A stretch of DNA of 64,000 nt from Triangularia verruculosa. Lineage: Eukaryota > Ascomycota > Sordariomycetes > Sordariales > Podosporaceae. The DNA lies in assembly GCA_033296885.1 (NCBI GenBank), contig MU864002.1, positions 40,290-104,289 of the forward strand. The letters are read 5' to 3'. The notes under the pieces are model-generated. The model had not been told where the DNA came from and ran no database searches. It was given only the letters and a program-made list of their open reading frames with translations. Below, in pieces: positions 44,630-56,063 of the stretch (the stretch's first letter is position 1; each line of letters starts with the position of its first letter). Made by a program: the position numbers and the translations under genes.

Positions 44630-46544
44630 TCACCTGATTACCCCCCAATCCTGCAACCTAATGCTCCCTGCGCCACCACCGTCCCCATCCTCTCCCATCC
44701 TCCCTGGCCTCTTCCCAAACACGTTCCAAAACCTCAGCGTCTCGTCCCCCGCGCCCGTCACCACCACTCGCCCATCCGGGCTCATGGCCAGGTACAGCAC
44801 CCGATAAGTGTGGCCCGTCAAGCTCGCGACCTGGGTCATCGAGGGGTACTTCCAGACAACGATTTGGTTCTGGCTGTAGCCGTGAGTGGACACGATCTCG
44901 TTCGAGTTCTTGGACCAGGCCAGATTGCACACTTGGCTGCCTGTGTCGATTTCGTTGACAATTGTACCGCGAACAGTATCATGAAAGACGATCCGGCGGT
45001 CGGCAGTACCACCTCCGGAAGCCAACAAGCCACGCTGATGCGGCGACCACGCTATCGCCTTGACAGCAGCTGCATGGTCTGAAAACTTCCACAGTGGCGA
45101 GTCCGAGAGCTTATCCCAGACCATCAACTTGTTGTCATTTCCACCACTCGCCAACTGCCCATCCTCACAATTCCACTTCAAGCCACAAACCTCTTGCTTG
45201 TGTCCAACCAACTTCCTCATCCACGGATCTGGGGCTCGCACATCACGGTGGTAGATTGACCGATCTCTCGAGCCAGAGGTGAGAATATGCGTGTTCCAGG
45301 CCAGAGCACCCACACGGTTAGTATGTCCTACCATGGTCCTCAGCCTTCGTTGTCTTTCCGCATCCCAAATTTGCACTAAGCCTTTCCCAGTGCCGATAGC
45401 AATGTGCGTGCCTTTTTGTATCCAGGATACGCTTGTTACCGTGTCGTCCTCCAAGGTGCACAGTTTGTTAACTCGACTTGTTTGGGCGTTCCACATGTAC
45501 ACACTCGACCCCAGGCCGACACCCAACACGTTTGCATTCCCCCAGTCGACAAGATTCAGGTAGAAATCATCAGCAAGCTCGGGGGCATCCAACACTTTGT
45601 AGGGTACTTTGCTGACTGCACGGGGCTGTCGCCTTGGACTGAGAAGTAGTTGCTGGCTCCCATATCGGACTGGTGATAAGCTGTACACTTCTGATCTAGT
45701 GTCCAAGTTAGGCCCGTGCCGACTTTGCGGTGTCCTCGAGGGGGTTGGATGGCCGGCAATGTTAGTATGACGAGGCGACATGTAGGAAAAGAGATTCTTG
45801 TGTGGTGTTGAAGGTGTCAAGTTTGATGGCAAAGATGAAGGGGGTGGCCCGTTTGGTGGGGTATGTGATCTTGTAGCGTGACCATGAGAATGCCTGTTGT
45901 GTTCTGGTGACATTGTAGGCGGTGACACCTGTGGTATCGAATTCTCAAACAATTCGGCACGCAGCAGGGTAGAGAATGTCCGATTTGCTTCCTCAGCTAC
46001 GGCGGGGGTCAGCATTTCGGCTCATGACTTGACCAGTTCACGGAACTCACTTCTCTGATAGTGAAGCTCCCCGTGTGGGGGCCGCTTCTTTTGTCTGGAT
46101 GGAGTCGCAGGCGACCCTTCCTCATGCAAGAGACTGAAGCTTGCCTGAAGGTCTTGGCCAGACCGAGTGGGAATAAAGCTATCGAGACTAGGTCAGTACC
46201 AAGCACGGCTCATAAAAGCAAGTCGAATCAACCTACCGATCACCATTGATTCTTTGTCGTTTCCTACTCGGACTAGCTCCAGGCGTGCTCTCTCGGTGCT
46301 GCCTACCGATTTCCCTTCGCAGCGCGCTGTCGACGGCATCCAGTCCAATGTCGGTGGATCTCGAGCTCATCCTCCCATGTCTCGAGCTTCCTGCATGCGC
46401 TGGTTCCACCCTCAGACGTTCAGATTGTGGGGGAGGCGTCGACAGCCTGGGATTCGCGCCGGCCGGGCTGTGTGGCTCCTGGATAGGTCGCTTCATCGTG
46501 GGAGACAATGCAGCGCCGTTGGAAACGTCGCCGTTGACACCCAT
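44630..46544 (-). CDS. CDH1: APC/C activator CDH1 (Fizzy-related WD40 protein)
   Basis: Substrate-recruiting coactivator of the anaphase-promoting complex, active from late mitosis through G1. Three exons, complement(44630..45996, 46051..46178, 46237..46544), give 600 residues. Introns are 54 and 58 bases. Splicing reconstitutes the C-box D102-RFIPTR108 across the first junction, a strong check on the model; the second junction gives QRTEEANRTFSTLLRAELF. WD40 repeats fill about 265-585: NLVDWGNANVLGVGL, VSWIQKGTHIAIGTGKG, GHTNRVGALAW, ILTSGSRDRSI, GHKQEVCGLKWN and LASGGNDNKLMVWD, followed by later blades. The protein ends in the IR dipeptide used to dock on APC/C TPR subunits. The N-terminus is Ser/Pro-rich with SPxR/K-type CDK sites. 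Cdc20 is less likely because of the Fizzy-related N-terminal blocks. Confidence 0.96.
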
Positions 46545-49189
46545 CCTTTTCTTTTTAGATGCTCAATAACCCCTTCCAAGTTCACAAAAATCAATCGCTG
46601 TGCGGGTTGGACGACGGGGCGCGGTTTGCATAGGTCGGATTGGAGAGGTGGCGGTGATGCAGGTGAGGTCGGCAGAGTCGGTCGCAGGACAAAGGGCGCG
46701 CGATTGTTGCAGGACAGCGATGAGTTTTGTGAGAAACAATTGTCGCACGGAATAGAATTTCGCATAGAAAGCTTAAGTGGGGCCAGCGATGTCGTTGTTG
46801 TGCTCCTATTCGAGAAGTCGCGATGTGTGTTCTTGCTTGGTTTGGGGAACAACAATCGCAGGGAGCGGCGGGGCGACTGGGCAACGAGAGCTCTCCTCAA
46901 TAACAAGGAGGCGACAGACAGCGGGTCCAATAGGTATTATGGTTCAGGGGCGCCACGACCACAACTACTTCCAGCTCCAGCGTCCACAGTCCAGGTATGC
47001 GGAAAGGATATTATTAAAAGAATAATACTGGGGGCGCGCGAAGGTCGGGAGGGACGGGAGGTTGACGTTTGTCGAGGTGTGCGGTGATGGCAGGTAACGG
47101 GTGAGAAGGTCAACCCTCTGAAAGACTGGAGAGCCAAGGCAGATGGAAGGCAGCAAAGAGCGCGGGCGGCGGGCGGCGGGCGACAGTCGCGCTAAGCCGC
47201 TGATTAGCCGATTTCAAACAAGCGAGACCCTTGCCCCGCACGGGCCATCTAAACACAGCAGCGGCCTCGCTGGGCTGCCTGTGGCTGTCTCTGAGCTGTG
47301 AAACTTGGCGGCGCCTAAAACAACAACATCGAGAGCTTCTTCCTCCCTGGAACTGCCAGCCGACAAAAGGAATGTTTTTCTGACTTGCAGCTTTACCGTC
47401 TTTTCCACATGGCCATTCACGTGCTTCCCTCGAACAACAGCTCAGCCCTCGACTCTCCATTGTCTTTCATCCCTGTGGAACTTTTAGAAGTTCTCGTCTA
47501 CCTCCCAGTTCCTATTCATAACCGCCACATAGTCCGCAGAGGTTGGTACAAAGTAGTATACAGCTATCAACCCGGTTCAGTTTAGCAGGGTATGATTGTA
47601 TGCTATCGTCAACACAGCACGACCCCTCATCTTGTCCTCCCACACACAGATCCGAGTCCCTCTGAGCGTGCAGACTCGAGATGATACCAACCCCTCCCTA
47701 AAGTTGGATGGATGAGTGGGGTACTGGAGATGGGGTCTTCTGACCGTGTTTACGGAGAAGTACGGTGAGAGCAAATATTGTTGAGTTCTTTCGCGATGTC
47801 TGTTTGCGTTTTCCCACCCCCCCTTCCTCCAGATTGGGCCATGTTGTTGTTGTTGTTTCTGCCCAGCTTCACGGTGGGGGAAATCTCCGACTGGCTGAGG
47901 GCGTTGGTGAAAGGGTGGGTCAACCACTCACAACCCCGCCCCCCCTCGACCTTGGCCGACGTTGGACGTGTCGTGGACGGGCATCCGCGCGTCTGGTTCG
48001 TGTCGTGCTCATTAAACCCCTGCATCCGTTTTGTTATCCTTTATCAAACCGTCACCACCACCGAGTGGATCGTCAAAAAGGGAGGTCGCAGGCGTTCTGT
48101 TTGACTGGAGACAAACGGGTGTTCACATGGGATTTTGTGAAACCGGACCTGATCAGCGTCGCAGCAGATGCTTATGGTGCTTCTTCTTTTCTGTCAGGTC
48201 CCATGCGCCCAGGAGGAGTCAGCCATCATCGTACATATGGAGATCGAGGTGCTGAGGCTTTCGACGAGTTCTGTTGGCTGATGGAGACGCTGGAGGGGCT
48301 GCGTTCCCATCGGTCAATTCCATCTGCCGAGCAAGCGCTCAGAAAGATGTTGTACGCACCCACATCCCATGTACCCAGCCGTTGAACCTTATTTCGCTAG
48401 TGGCTGCCAAACCGAAGTCGAGTGATTGGTTTGAAGTTGCCTCTTTTTGTTTTCGGGAAGGAGCCTCCCTCTTCTTTTTCTAGGCTGACGATTCTGCCTA
48501 GCTTAATAAGAAGAATATTGGAAAGAGCGATGCGATTTATCAAGAAGATGAAGACTGATAGGCTACAGCTATTCAAATGAGCCACCTGGAGGTTTTAGTA
48601 TGTAACTTGCGTCAGTGAAACTTCCGAGCTCTGAGCTGTGGTGTTCCCGCTCATGTGGACCTATTCAGTTATTGCTTTCGGTGGAGCACTGCTACTCTCG
48701 ATCACGGCGGCGCGGGATTCAAGTTCAATCTGGACCGGCCTCCCTGAATGGAAGCCCCTTCAAGAAATCTAGCGAACGAAAGTAGGTTCACACTAACGTT
48801 AGTTGCAACAGCCAACATGAAACGGCGACTATATGCTGCTACGGCCTCTAGCCTGCGCCTTCAACGGCGATCTGCGGGTTAAGATTTCGAATAAAGACCA
48901 ATCCCCAGCCCGTTGCCCTCACCAAGCGGCTCCGGTCCGGCTTGGTTGGCTCAACCACCTGGACGGATCCGACGGCTGTGTCAACTTTGCGATTCACAAA
49001 CCACAGACCTCTTGGCTACCGACATTTGTCCTGTGCCGATATGGACAGCCCGGCAGGTTCAGTCCTGTTCCCAGTCGACTGAGAGGTGTTAAAAGGTAGG
49101 TGGTTCTTCCCTACATCATCAGTTCCTCTGTTGCAGTTATTGACTGGCCCGCCAGAGATAGCCATGAATGGGAGGCAGATTTTGGACAC
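46545..49189. other. 2.6-kb gene-poor region
   Basis: Between the CDH1 start and the RGS-LOV start. Frames of up to about 200 codons occur (for example 47765-48385) but have no domains and no intron-consistent structure. It includes a GC-rich stretch with CGGCGGG repeats (about 47161-47185). No RNA gene recognised. Confidence 0.45.
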
Positions 49190-51231
49190 ATGGCTTCTCC
49201 CAACTCTCAAGTGTTGTCTTTAACACGCTCAGATTCGTCGAAAACCAGCCTGAACAGCAAATCCAGGTCTGCGTCAGTAGCATCTACGTACATGACCGAC
49301 CCCGCCTCGCCATTGTACGCTTTGCAAGAAAAGGGGCCAACCGAAACCGATGCTCTGGAACCACTTGAGGAAGAAGAGTTCGATACGTCTTGCTACGACT
49401 TGATTGCTCCCACTCCTGTGGCAGGCGACCAATACCTTCTTGACGAGCGATCAGATCTGCTATTTTCTGGGGAACATCTTGAAGTGATATTCAGCGATCC
49501 CAACTATCTCGCATCCTTTACTGCGTTTGTACGGACTTGGAGGCCAGCTTCCGTGCCGCTTCTGGTGTATTACTTTGACTACCTCAAAGCTATGAAGGCT
49601 TTGGAATACTCGAATGCTGTTCTTGATTCGCTCAAGGGTCTACAGGGCCATCCTCTCAGCCAGGATCCCTCCACTCCCACTATCAACTCGGTGCTTCAAG
49701 ACCGAATGGACATGGCCTTTGAGGCATTGGTCCGCGAGGAACTGCCGGCTTTTATCACGCACCGGTGGATTCAGGCAGCCAGTCTGACCATCAGAAAAAG
49801 AGTGACCGGTACATTACCCGAGGACCTCCAGCAGTTGTCTGAGGGGTTGGCCGAAGTATTCTGTCTGACAGACCCGTCGCGGGAAGACAATCCGATTGTG
49901 TTTGCTTCTGATCGTAATAACCCTCAACATACCCTTCTTCCCGCTCTTGAAGCACGTCATGGGCCGAAACTGCCGTTTCCTTCAGGGACCAAAAACAAAC
50001 CCAGCCAGCATTGATCGAATCCGCGACAAGCTAGCCGCAGGCAAGGAGCACTACGAAACCATTTTCAATTACAGACGAGATGGTGCCCCATTCATGAACC
50101 TCCTCATGTGTGCTCCGTTGATGGACAGCCAGGGCATCACACGGTACATGATTGGCGCCCAAATCGACATTTCTGGTCTGGTACAAGGGTGCGCCGGCCT
50201 CGACTCTCTCCAGATGCTCGTGGACAAACAGATCTTTGCTTCCTCAGCGCCGGGTGATGACTCCCAACGCAATTCCGGGCCACTGGATGCATCCCCAATG
50301 CCCAAACCCTCCCCAGAAGACGTGAATCTTCAAGTAGCCCTCCGCCACCTAACCGAGATGTTCAGCGCCCCTGAAATCGAAACCATCCGCAAACACGGCG
50401 GCGAGCGCCATCGCTTCCGCTTTCCATCCCACAACCCCCACCACAGCCACGTTCGACACCCCCCCGCAATCCACACCGACGACACTACCAACTGGGCCCG
50501 GCCCCGCGTCGTCATCCAAGACGACGACCTCGAAGACGACGTCTTCAACCCAGCCATCCCCCGCCCCCTATTCCAATCCTCCCTCTCAGCCAACATCGAA
50601 GAACTGTCGGACCTCTCGGGAGGCAAACTTACCGGGATCTACTCGCAGTACCCCCTCCTCCGGCCCTATCCCTCGTTGCGAATCCTCTTCGCCTCCCCAT
50701 CATTGCGTCTCCCAGGGATATTGCAAACCCCCTTCCTCTCCCGCATTGGCGGCTCTGACCGCGTGAGAGAGGAACTTTCCCAGGCGTTCAAAGATGCGAA
50801 TGTGGTCACGGCGAAGATCAAGTGGTTGACCAAGACGAGGGTGTCGTCGTTGAATTCGGGGATGACGGCAGCGGGGAGTGGACAGCAGCAGCAACAACAG
50901 GAGGGGAGAACGAGGTGGATACACTGTACGCCGCTGATGGGGCGTAATGGGGCGGTGGGGGGTTTGGATGGTGGTTATTGTGGATGATGAGATGGAGATT
51001 AATAACCGGGAGAGGAGGAGGAAGGTGGCGCCGGTGATTGATCCTGGTTTCTTGAGGAGGGATCGGGGGAGGGGGAGTGGGGGGGTTGAGAGTAGGATGG
51101 GTGTAGGTGGTGGGAGGGGAAGGGTGGAATATGATGCGATTAGTTTGGCAAGTTTGAGTCATTTGGACTTTAGCCTGCCGCCTGATCGTCATCTTGGGGG
51201 GCAGCATGGGGGGAATATTACTGCTAGGTAA
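49190..51231 (+). pseudogene. RGS-LOV blue-light receptor gene with two frame breaks
   Basis: RGS-LOV proteins couple a regulator-of-G-protein-signalling domain to a flavin-binding LOV domain; some bind membranes in light. The start is MASPNSQVLS at 49190. The RGS-like domain is intact (about residues 90-220: IFSDPNYLASFTAFVRTWRPASVPLLVYYFDYL, LVREELPAFITH). The frame then reads GLAEVFCLTDPS and NPIVFASD. The LOV motif GRNCRFLQGP, with its photoactive Cys, begins 49 bases after FASD, i.e. in another frame (49917-49966), and no intron fits. That frame continues through NYRRDGAPFMNLLM and YMIGAQIDISG to 50956. A second shift lies in a run of six G (50957-50962), after which VWMVVIVDDEME resumes in a third frame to 51231. 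The final codons resemble a splice donor (CTAGGTAAGG), so the true end may lie further on. Either a decaying gene or base errors; not decidable here. Confidence 0.75.
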
Positions 51232-51736
51232 GGGGTATTAGGTGTTAGGTAGGTGGTGTTTCATGGTGGGGGGATTCTATCTGTGTTGGAGCTATGGTGG
51301 TGGATTCTTCTGTAAAAGGGGGGGTATAGGCGTTTTAAGGAGTAACATTCTGATGGGCTGGCTTTTTATCATCTCTTTTTGTTTGGGACCCGGAATAAAT
51401 AACCAATCAAGCAACACTTTTTACAATCTTTTGTAACGCTCTTAGATTTTTGGCGGGATCTAATAATACCCCCTATCCCATTCTGTTCTGCTGACCGTAG
51501 TAATCTTTTGAATCTGTTCTGTTGATCCAAGGTATATGTATGTTATACATCCCATGAGATGGGTGTGAAAGAAAGCAATCCCACTTCGAACTTCCCCAGT
51601 CCAGCTAAAAGAAGCTCAAAACGAGAAAAATGCACATCATCCCCAGTCCCATCCCTGGTTTCCATATCCTGACCCCTTAACGCCGCCGTGCCTGCCTACT
51701 TATTTAAACCCACACAAAGGAAAATGGTAAGTAAAG
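51232..51736. other. Convergent intergenic region
   Basis: 500 bases between convergent genes. Could hold a last exon of the RGS-LOV gene; none identified. Confidence 0.4.
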
Positions 51737-52909
51737 TCACCAGATATCGCTCCCCCTCCCAATCTCAATTTCGGCGTAGTGCCTATTCCCCCTTTGCTGC
51801 GACGACGACCGCCTTCTCCTGCTCTTCTTCTGTTCCTGCTGCGGCGGCGGCGGGGGCAGTCCACCGGAATTCGGCTGTGACCCCGGTTGGGAATATGTTC
51901 CCCCCCCGGAGCCGGACAGCGACCTCTCCCTAAAGGTTCGCTTGTCGGGTTGTTGTTGTTGTTGTTGATGGAGGTGGTGGTGATGCTGGTGGTAATACTG
52001 GATGTCGCTTTCCTCGTACGACTCCATCTCCTTCCCGCCATCGGGGGTTTCGACGTCTGTTGAGTCGTCGTCGTAGATTTGGTCGTGGGGGTTTTTCTCT
52101 TTTTTCTTCTTGCGGGATGGTTTGCGGTGGGAGGGTTGAGGGGGGGAGGGGAGGCCGGGTGGGGGTTGGTAGTGATTGGGAAACGCTAGTGGGCCGGAGA
52201 TGGTTGTGTTTTGTTTTCCTGGGAGGGGAAGGGAGTTGGTTGTGGAGAGGAGGTTGAGGCGGGGGGGTTGTTTTCTTTGTTGCTGGGAGGAGGAGGAGGA
52301 GGAGAGATAGCCTGGGGAGGAGGAGGGGGAAGTGAAGGTGTTGAGGTTTAAGGGGGAGGGGCGTTGGGAGCGGGGAGGCTGGGTGGTGTCATCCTGGGTG
52401 GGATCTGGGTGGAAGGTTGAGGATGGGTCTTGTTGTTGTTGATGGGAGAAGTTGAATGGGGGGGTGGGCTGAGGGGAGGAGTGGTTTGAAACTGGCGTTC
52501 CGCGGACCATGGCTCGTGGGATGTAGGCTGGATGGGTCGGCATAGCGCTTCCTTGTCCGGAATTAGAGCTCGTGCTCAGGGGAGAGAAGGGGTAGGCGGC
52601 TTTCTCTGGGGAATAGCTGTAGGAACCACTGTCTTCGCGATGCTGATGGTGTTGCTGCGGGCTGTTCATCTTGTAGTCGAGGGTATAAGACACGGCCGGG
52701 ATCGCAGCGCCGCGGGAGACATCTTCTTCTGAGTCGGTTCGGTAGAGGTCGTCTTCTCGGTCAAACTGTCGGTTTCGTCGCCAGTACAAAATGAACAAGC
52801 CGGCTGCGCCAATGAAGATTGCTCCGGAGCCACAGGCAATTCCTGCTATGGCGCCGGGACTGAGAGCAGTGCTGGACTCAGCGTTCCGTTGACGAAGATG
52901 AGAAGTCAT
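51737..52909 (-). CDS. Single-pass membrane protein with low-complexity cytosolic tail
   Basis: No named family. Single exon as modelled, 390 residues, from MTSHLRQRNAES (ATG at 52909). Residues about 14-43 (SSTALSPGAIAGIACGSGAIFIGAAGLFILYWRRNR) are a Ser/Thr-rich stub, one Gly/Ala-rich membrane segment and a stop-transfer WRRNR. This is the pattern of fungal wall-sensor-like proteins (Mid2/WSC type), which normally also have an extracellular Ser/Thr-rich domain and signal peptide. None is found here, so an upstream exon may be missing or the protein is short. The tail is rich in Ser, Pro, Gln and His, with HHHHLHQQQQQQ, a basic SRKKKKEK patch and C-terminal KKSRRRRSSSQQRG. The stop lies at 51737. 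Coding status is probable, function unknown. Confidence 0.7.
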   Translation of the reverse strand: MTSHLRQRNAESSTALSPGAIAGIACGSGAIFIGAAGLFILYWRRNRQFDREDDLYRTDSEEDVSRGAAIPAVSYTLDYKMNSPQQHHQHREDSGSYSYSPEKAAYPFSPLSTSSNSGQGSAMPTHPAYIPRAMVRGTPVSNHSSPQPTPPFNFSHQQQQDPSSTFHPDPTQDDTTQPPRSQRPSPLNLNTFTSPSSSPGYLSSSSSSQQQRKQPPRLNLLSTTNSLPLPGKQNTTISGPLAFPNHYQPPPGLPSPPQPSHRKPSRKKKKEKNPHDQIYDDDSTDVETPDGGKEMESYEESDIQYYHQHHHHLHQQQQQQPDKRTFRERSLSGSGGGTYSQPGSQPNSGGLPPPPPQQEQKKSRRRRSSSQQRGNRHYAEIEIGRGSDIW

Positions 52910-55900
52910 CTTCAAAGAATGAGGCTGCTTGTAGCCAAGCAAGCCTGTTCTATTCGTAGAAACAACTAGCTCAACTCTCCTTCACCCAGCAGTCCCAAAA
53001 TAGGGGACATAGGATCCGGAAGATATCAAGCGCGAATCCTGCAGAAAGAAAGGAAGAGAGCAAGGCTTGAATAGAAGAGCAGCCACTGGGCTGGACATGG
53101 TTAGTATACCTCACTTGAGATGGTGGGGGGGGGGAGATGGGCAATACAGATTACCTAACCCTGCTCATGCAGTTGGTCTTTGCTCGCCACCGATGGTGAG
53201 CCTGGCCGGTAACACAGTACAGTTACCTACCCTACAGTGAGTAAACATTAGGAAGTAGCACGGTCCAACTTGGACGCAAGCGACTGGCCATCCACAGGCC
53301 TCATGGCGGTTCCATCATACAACTTGAGCCAGAGAGATGATGACTGAAGATGCCATCTCTCACCTTTTCCCACATCTTGAGTTGTCATCAGAATGAGACC
53401 TCACACTCGGCGCACTGGGTCGTCGGCAGGCTCGAGGTCCTCCGTCGGAAAGCCATGTCGTCCATCGGAGACGGCTTGGGGGCCAGGGCTGTGACCCAAT
53501 CACGGCACACAGAGAGACGGGACAGAAGGAAGCAGAGCCAAGCATCTGCGATGGTCGATGCAACCACCGGCTGGCCAATGGCGCCACGTCTAGATTTGTT
53601 TCACGGGCGCGTAAAACTGCTGACGGATAGTCCCGGACGAAGCTGAATGGCTGGACAAGCGAAACATTGACTATCTTTCTGCGAGGATCTACCGGTGTTT
53701 TCCCCCCCAGACTCAAGAAGATGGAGGGCAGCCGTCGGACACGCAGTCCAATGACAGACATCGGAAGCCAAAGCTGGAGAGGGGGCGAGGTTAGCCAACC
53801 AGGCGAGAGGGTTGACTGGTACTGGGAAATAGGCTTTCACACCGATTTCTGGAGACAGCGGGAATAATTCCAGGTTCTCGGTTCTGTCAAGTTGGAAAGA
53901 AGAGGAGTCCCCGCGCTTCTTCTTCGCTTGTTCTCATCACATCGACAAGCGAGAATGGCTAGCAACGGGAACCATCGCTTGGCTTCACCCAAGACAAAGC
54001 TTGGCAGGCACGTACCTCCCCAGTGATCGCCAGCCTTATCGTACGCTAGGCGTTTTCCATCTTTCCCAGCGGCATATGTATTTTGATGCAGGACGGGCAT
54101 TCATCCACTCAGAGGACGAAGCAAACAACACCAGAACCAACAGCATAACGCAATAAAGCATTCATACCCAGCAGCACGGGTTGAATATGGCCCAGTATCT
54201 CCCAGGATTCTCCGCACCATAGAGTGAAAATGGAGGGGCAGGTGATATACCAGCAGATCCTCCGGCGCTTGGAACCGCTGTGCCGGGTCTGCGCAGTTAT
54301 CCCGACGAGAGAGGATTGCCGAAACCGTTCAGAGGGTGGGCTGCCGCCTTGCGGCCTGCAGAGACGACTCGCTTCGCGGGCCACCACCATGAGCAAGCCA
54401 TGCGGCCGCCATCGGGTTCTTGGGGCGAGTCATGTCGACGGCATACCGAATATCCTGGAGGTCATATGGAAGACTATCATCTACACGAGTCACAACATAT
54501 GTGGATGGTAGCCGCCGGAAGGAAAGATGGCCACGATTTTGGACCAAGCCATAATGGTTGTTAGGTCTAGAACTCGAAGCTGCCGCTGATCATGCCAGAT
54601 TCCAAGCCACCGCTTCTGAAAGGACCCTTGCAGACGCACTCAAAGGTGTCAACACCATGTGCAACCCCATCCAAGACCTACTCAAGTCTTAGTGGACGCT
54701 GCCTTCCGAGACCTGGCTTTCTCTCCTTTGCCAAAGGAGAAATGGAATCAGCAGGTCTTTTGATTTGTCTCATTTCGTCGACGGGGGATTCTATTTGCCA
54801 CAGACCAAGAGCGCAGCCTGAATCAGTCATACTGCACATCCGTGCCTGCAGTAAATCATTTTCTGTCGTGTATCCTTCAGCGCAGTTCGCTATCAGCAAT
54901 CTCGGGGGTTTATCCTGTCTGTCGTGACTGTCAGTTGAATCAATCATCAGGCCTGATGACCATCAGCCTCACAGGATGGCCAATGGCATCATAGGCAAAC
55001 AGTTCGATAGACTGCCACGTTGAAAAGGGGCAGTTTGTTTCCCTGCCCGTGGTCTGGAGCCTTGCCGGGCAGCAAAAGTGGCAGGAGTACGTAATCCGGG
55101 CAGACAAATAAACATTGGTTGTACATCACCGGGGCACCAGAAGTTTCGCGAAGGTCAAAGTTGCCAGGTGACGGGTCACAGCAACGCTGATAATCAACAG
55201 TGTAGCACAGTATTTGTTGTCCTACTTACTCTGAGCAGAGTCACGATCAGAGCAATATGAAGAAAAGGCCGGAGAAGCGAGGCATGGTGAGCTTTGCTAG
55301 GATCCAGGAGCAAACAACCCAGGCAACCAAGGCCATCCAAGTTTTGTACACAGCAGGCAGCTTGAAGCCGCCACGAGTCTCTGCCCAAAACACGGGTAGC
55401 CACGTTGGTTCGAATCATCAAGAATCCAGCTGAAGAATATTCTGACTTGGGTTGAGACAGCCGAAACAGGAGTCCATAACCCACAACTTGGTATTAACAC
55501 CTAGAATGACGAATATTCCGGGGATATCCAGATAAGCAACCAACAACAACACTGAGGAGAAATAAGACAAGACGATGAATCAAATCTGGTGCGATAGGAG
55601 CGTTGGTAGACTCTCCTATGGCCCTGGTTGGAGTAGATTCACATCGTCATCAACTTGCCACACCCAATATCACATCGTCAAGCCGACCAGGTTACCAGAA
55701 ACGACCACTGCAGAGTCTCCGGCTCCGAGCTACCTTACCACGCGAGACATTTTGATGGTTTTACTGTCTGACAAACCTGGAAGTCAGCCGAGCCTTCTAC
55801 AATCGCACTACATGATGCAAAGATGCGATCTGCCTGGGAGGCTGTATGCTTGTTTGCTTCACTAGACTTGTTACATCCGTTGTCAACACGAGAATATGTC

Positions 55901-56063
55901 CGGCGGTGAGGGAGCTATAATGGGCGCGAGGTGGTACATCAACCTCTTCACGGTGTTGATTATGGATATAAGATGACCTTCACTGACAGCTCTTTGCCAG
56001 TAATCAGCATAGCATCCAGATCTGATCACCAGAACCCACCAAGACAAGCACAGGACAAACACA
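52910..56063. other. 3.2-kb region without a supportable gene
   Basis: The largest gene-free stretch of the window. Frames of 60-130 codons occur on both strands but lack domains, good starts or splice signals. Base composition is not A/T-rich, so it does not look like a RIP-mutated transposon remnant. It contains a G-run (about 53124-53135) and a CCTAACCCTG motif (53155-53164). A transcribed non-coding region is possible. Confidence 0.45.

Noticed and set aside
47765..48385. 206-codon plus-strand frame
   Set aside because: No domain or signal, poor composition and no consistent start context.
48716..48730. GTTCAATC-like tRNA T-loop
   Set aside because: No paired stem and no cloverleaf around it.
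49914..49985. Candidate 72-base intron GTAATA...TTCAG to mend the RGS-LOV frame
   Set aside because: It would delete the GRNCRFLQGP motif and the joined frame stops soon after.
54592..54927. 111-codon frame in the 3.2-kb gap
   Set aside because: No domain and no conserved-looking stretch; another frame covers it on the other strand.
55407..55416. B-box-like GGTTCGAATC suggesting a tRNA
   Set aside because: The flanking bases do not form a T stem and no A box or acceptor stem is present.
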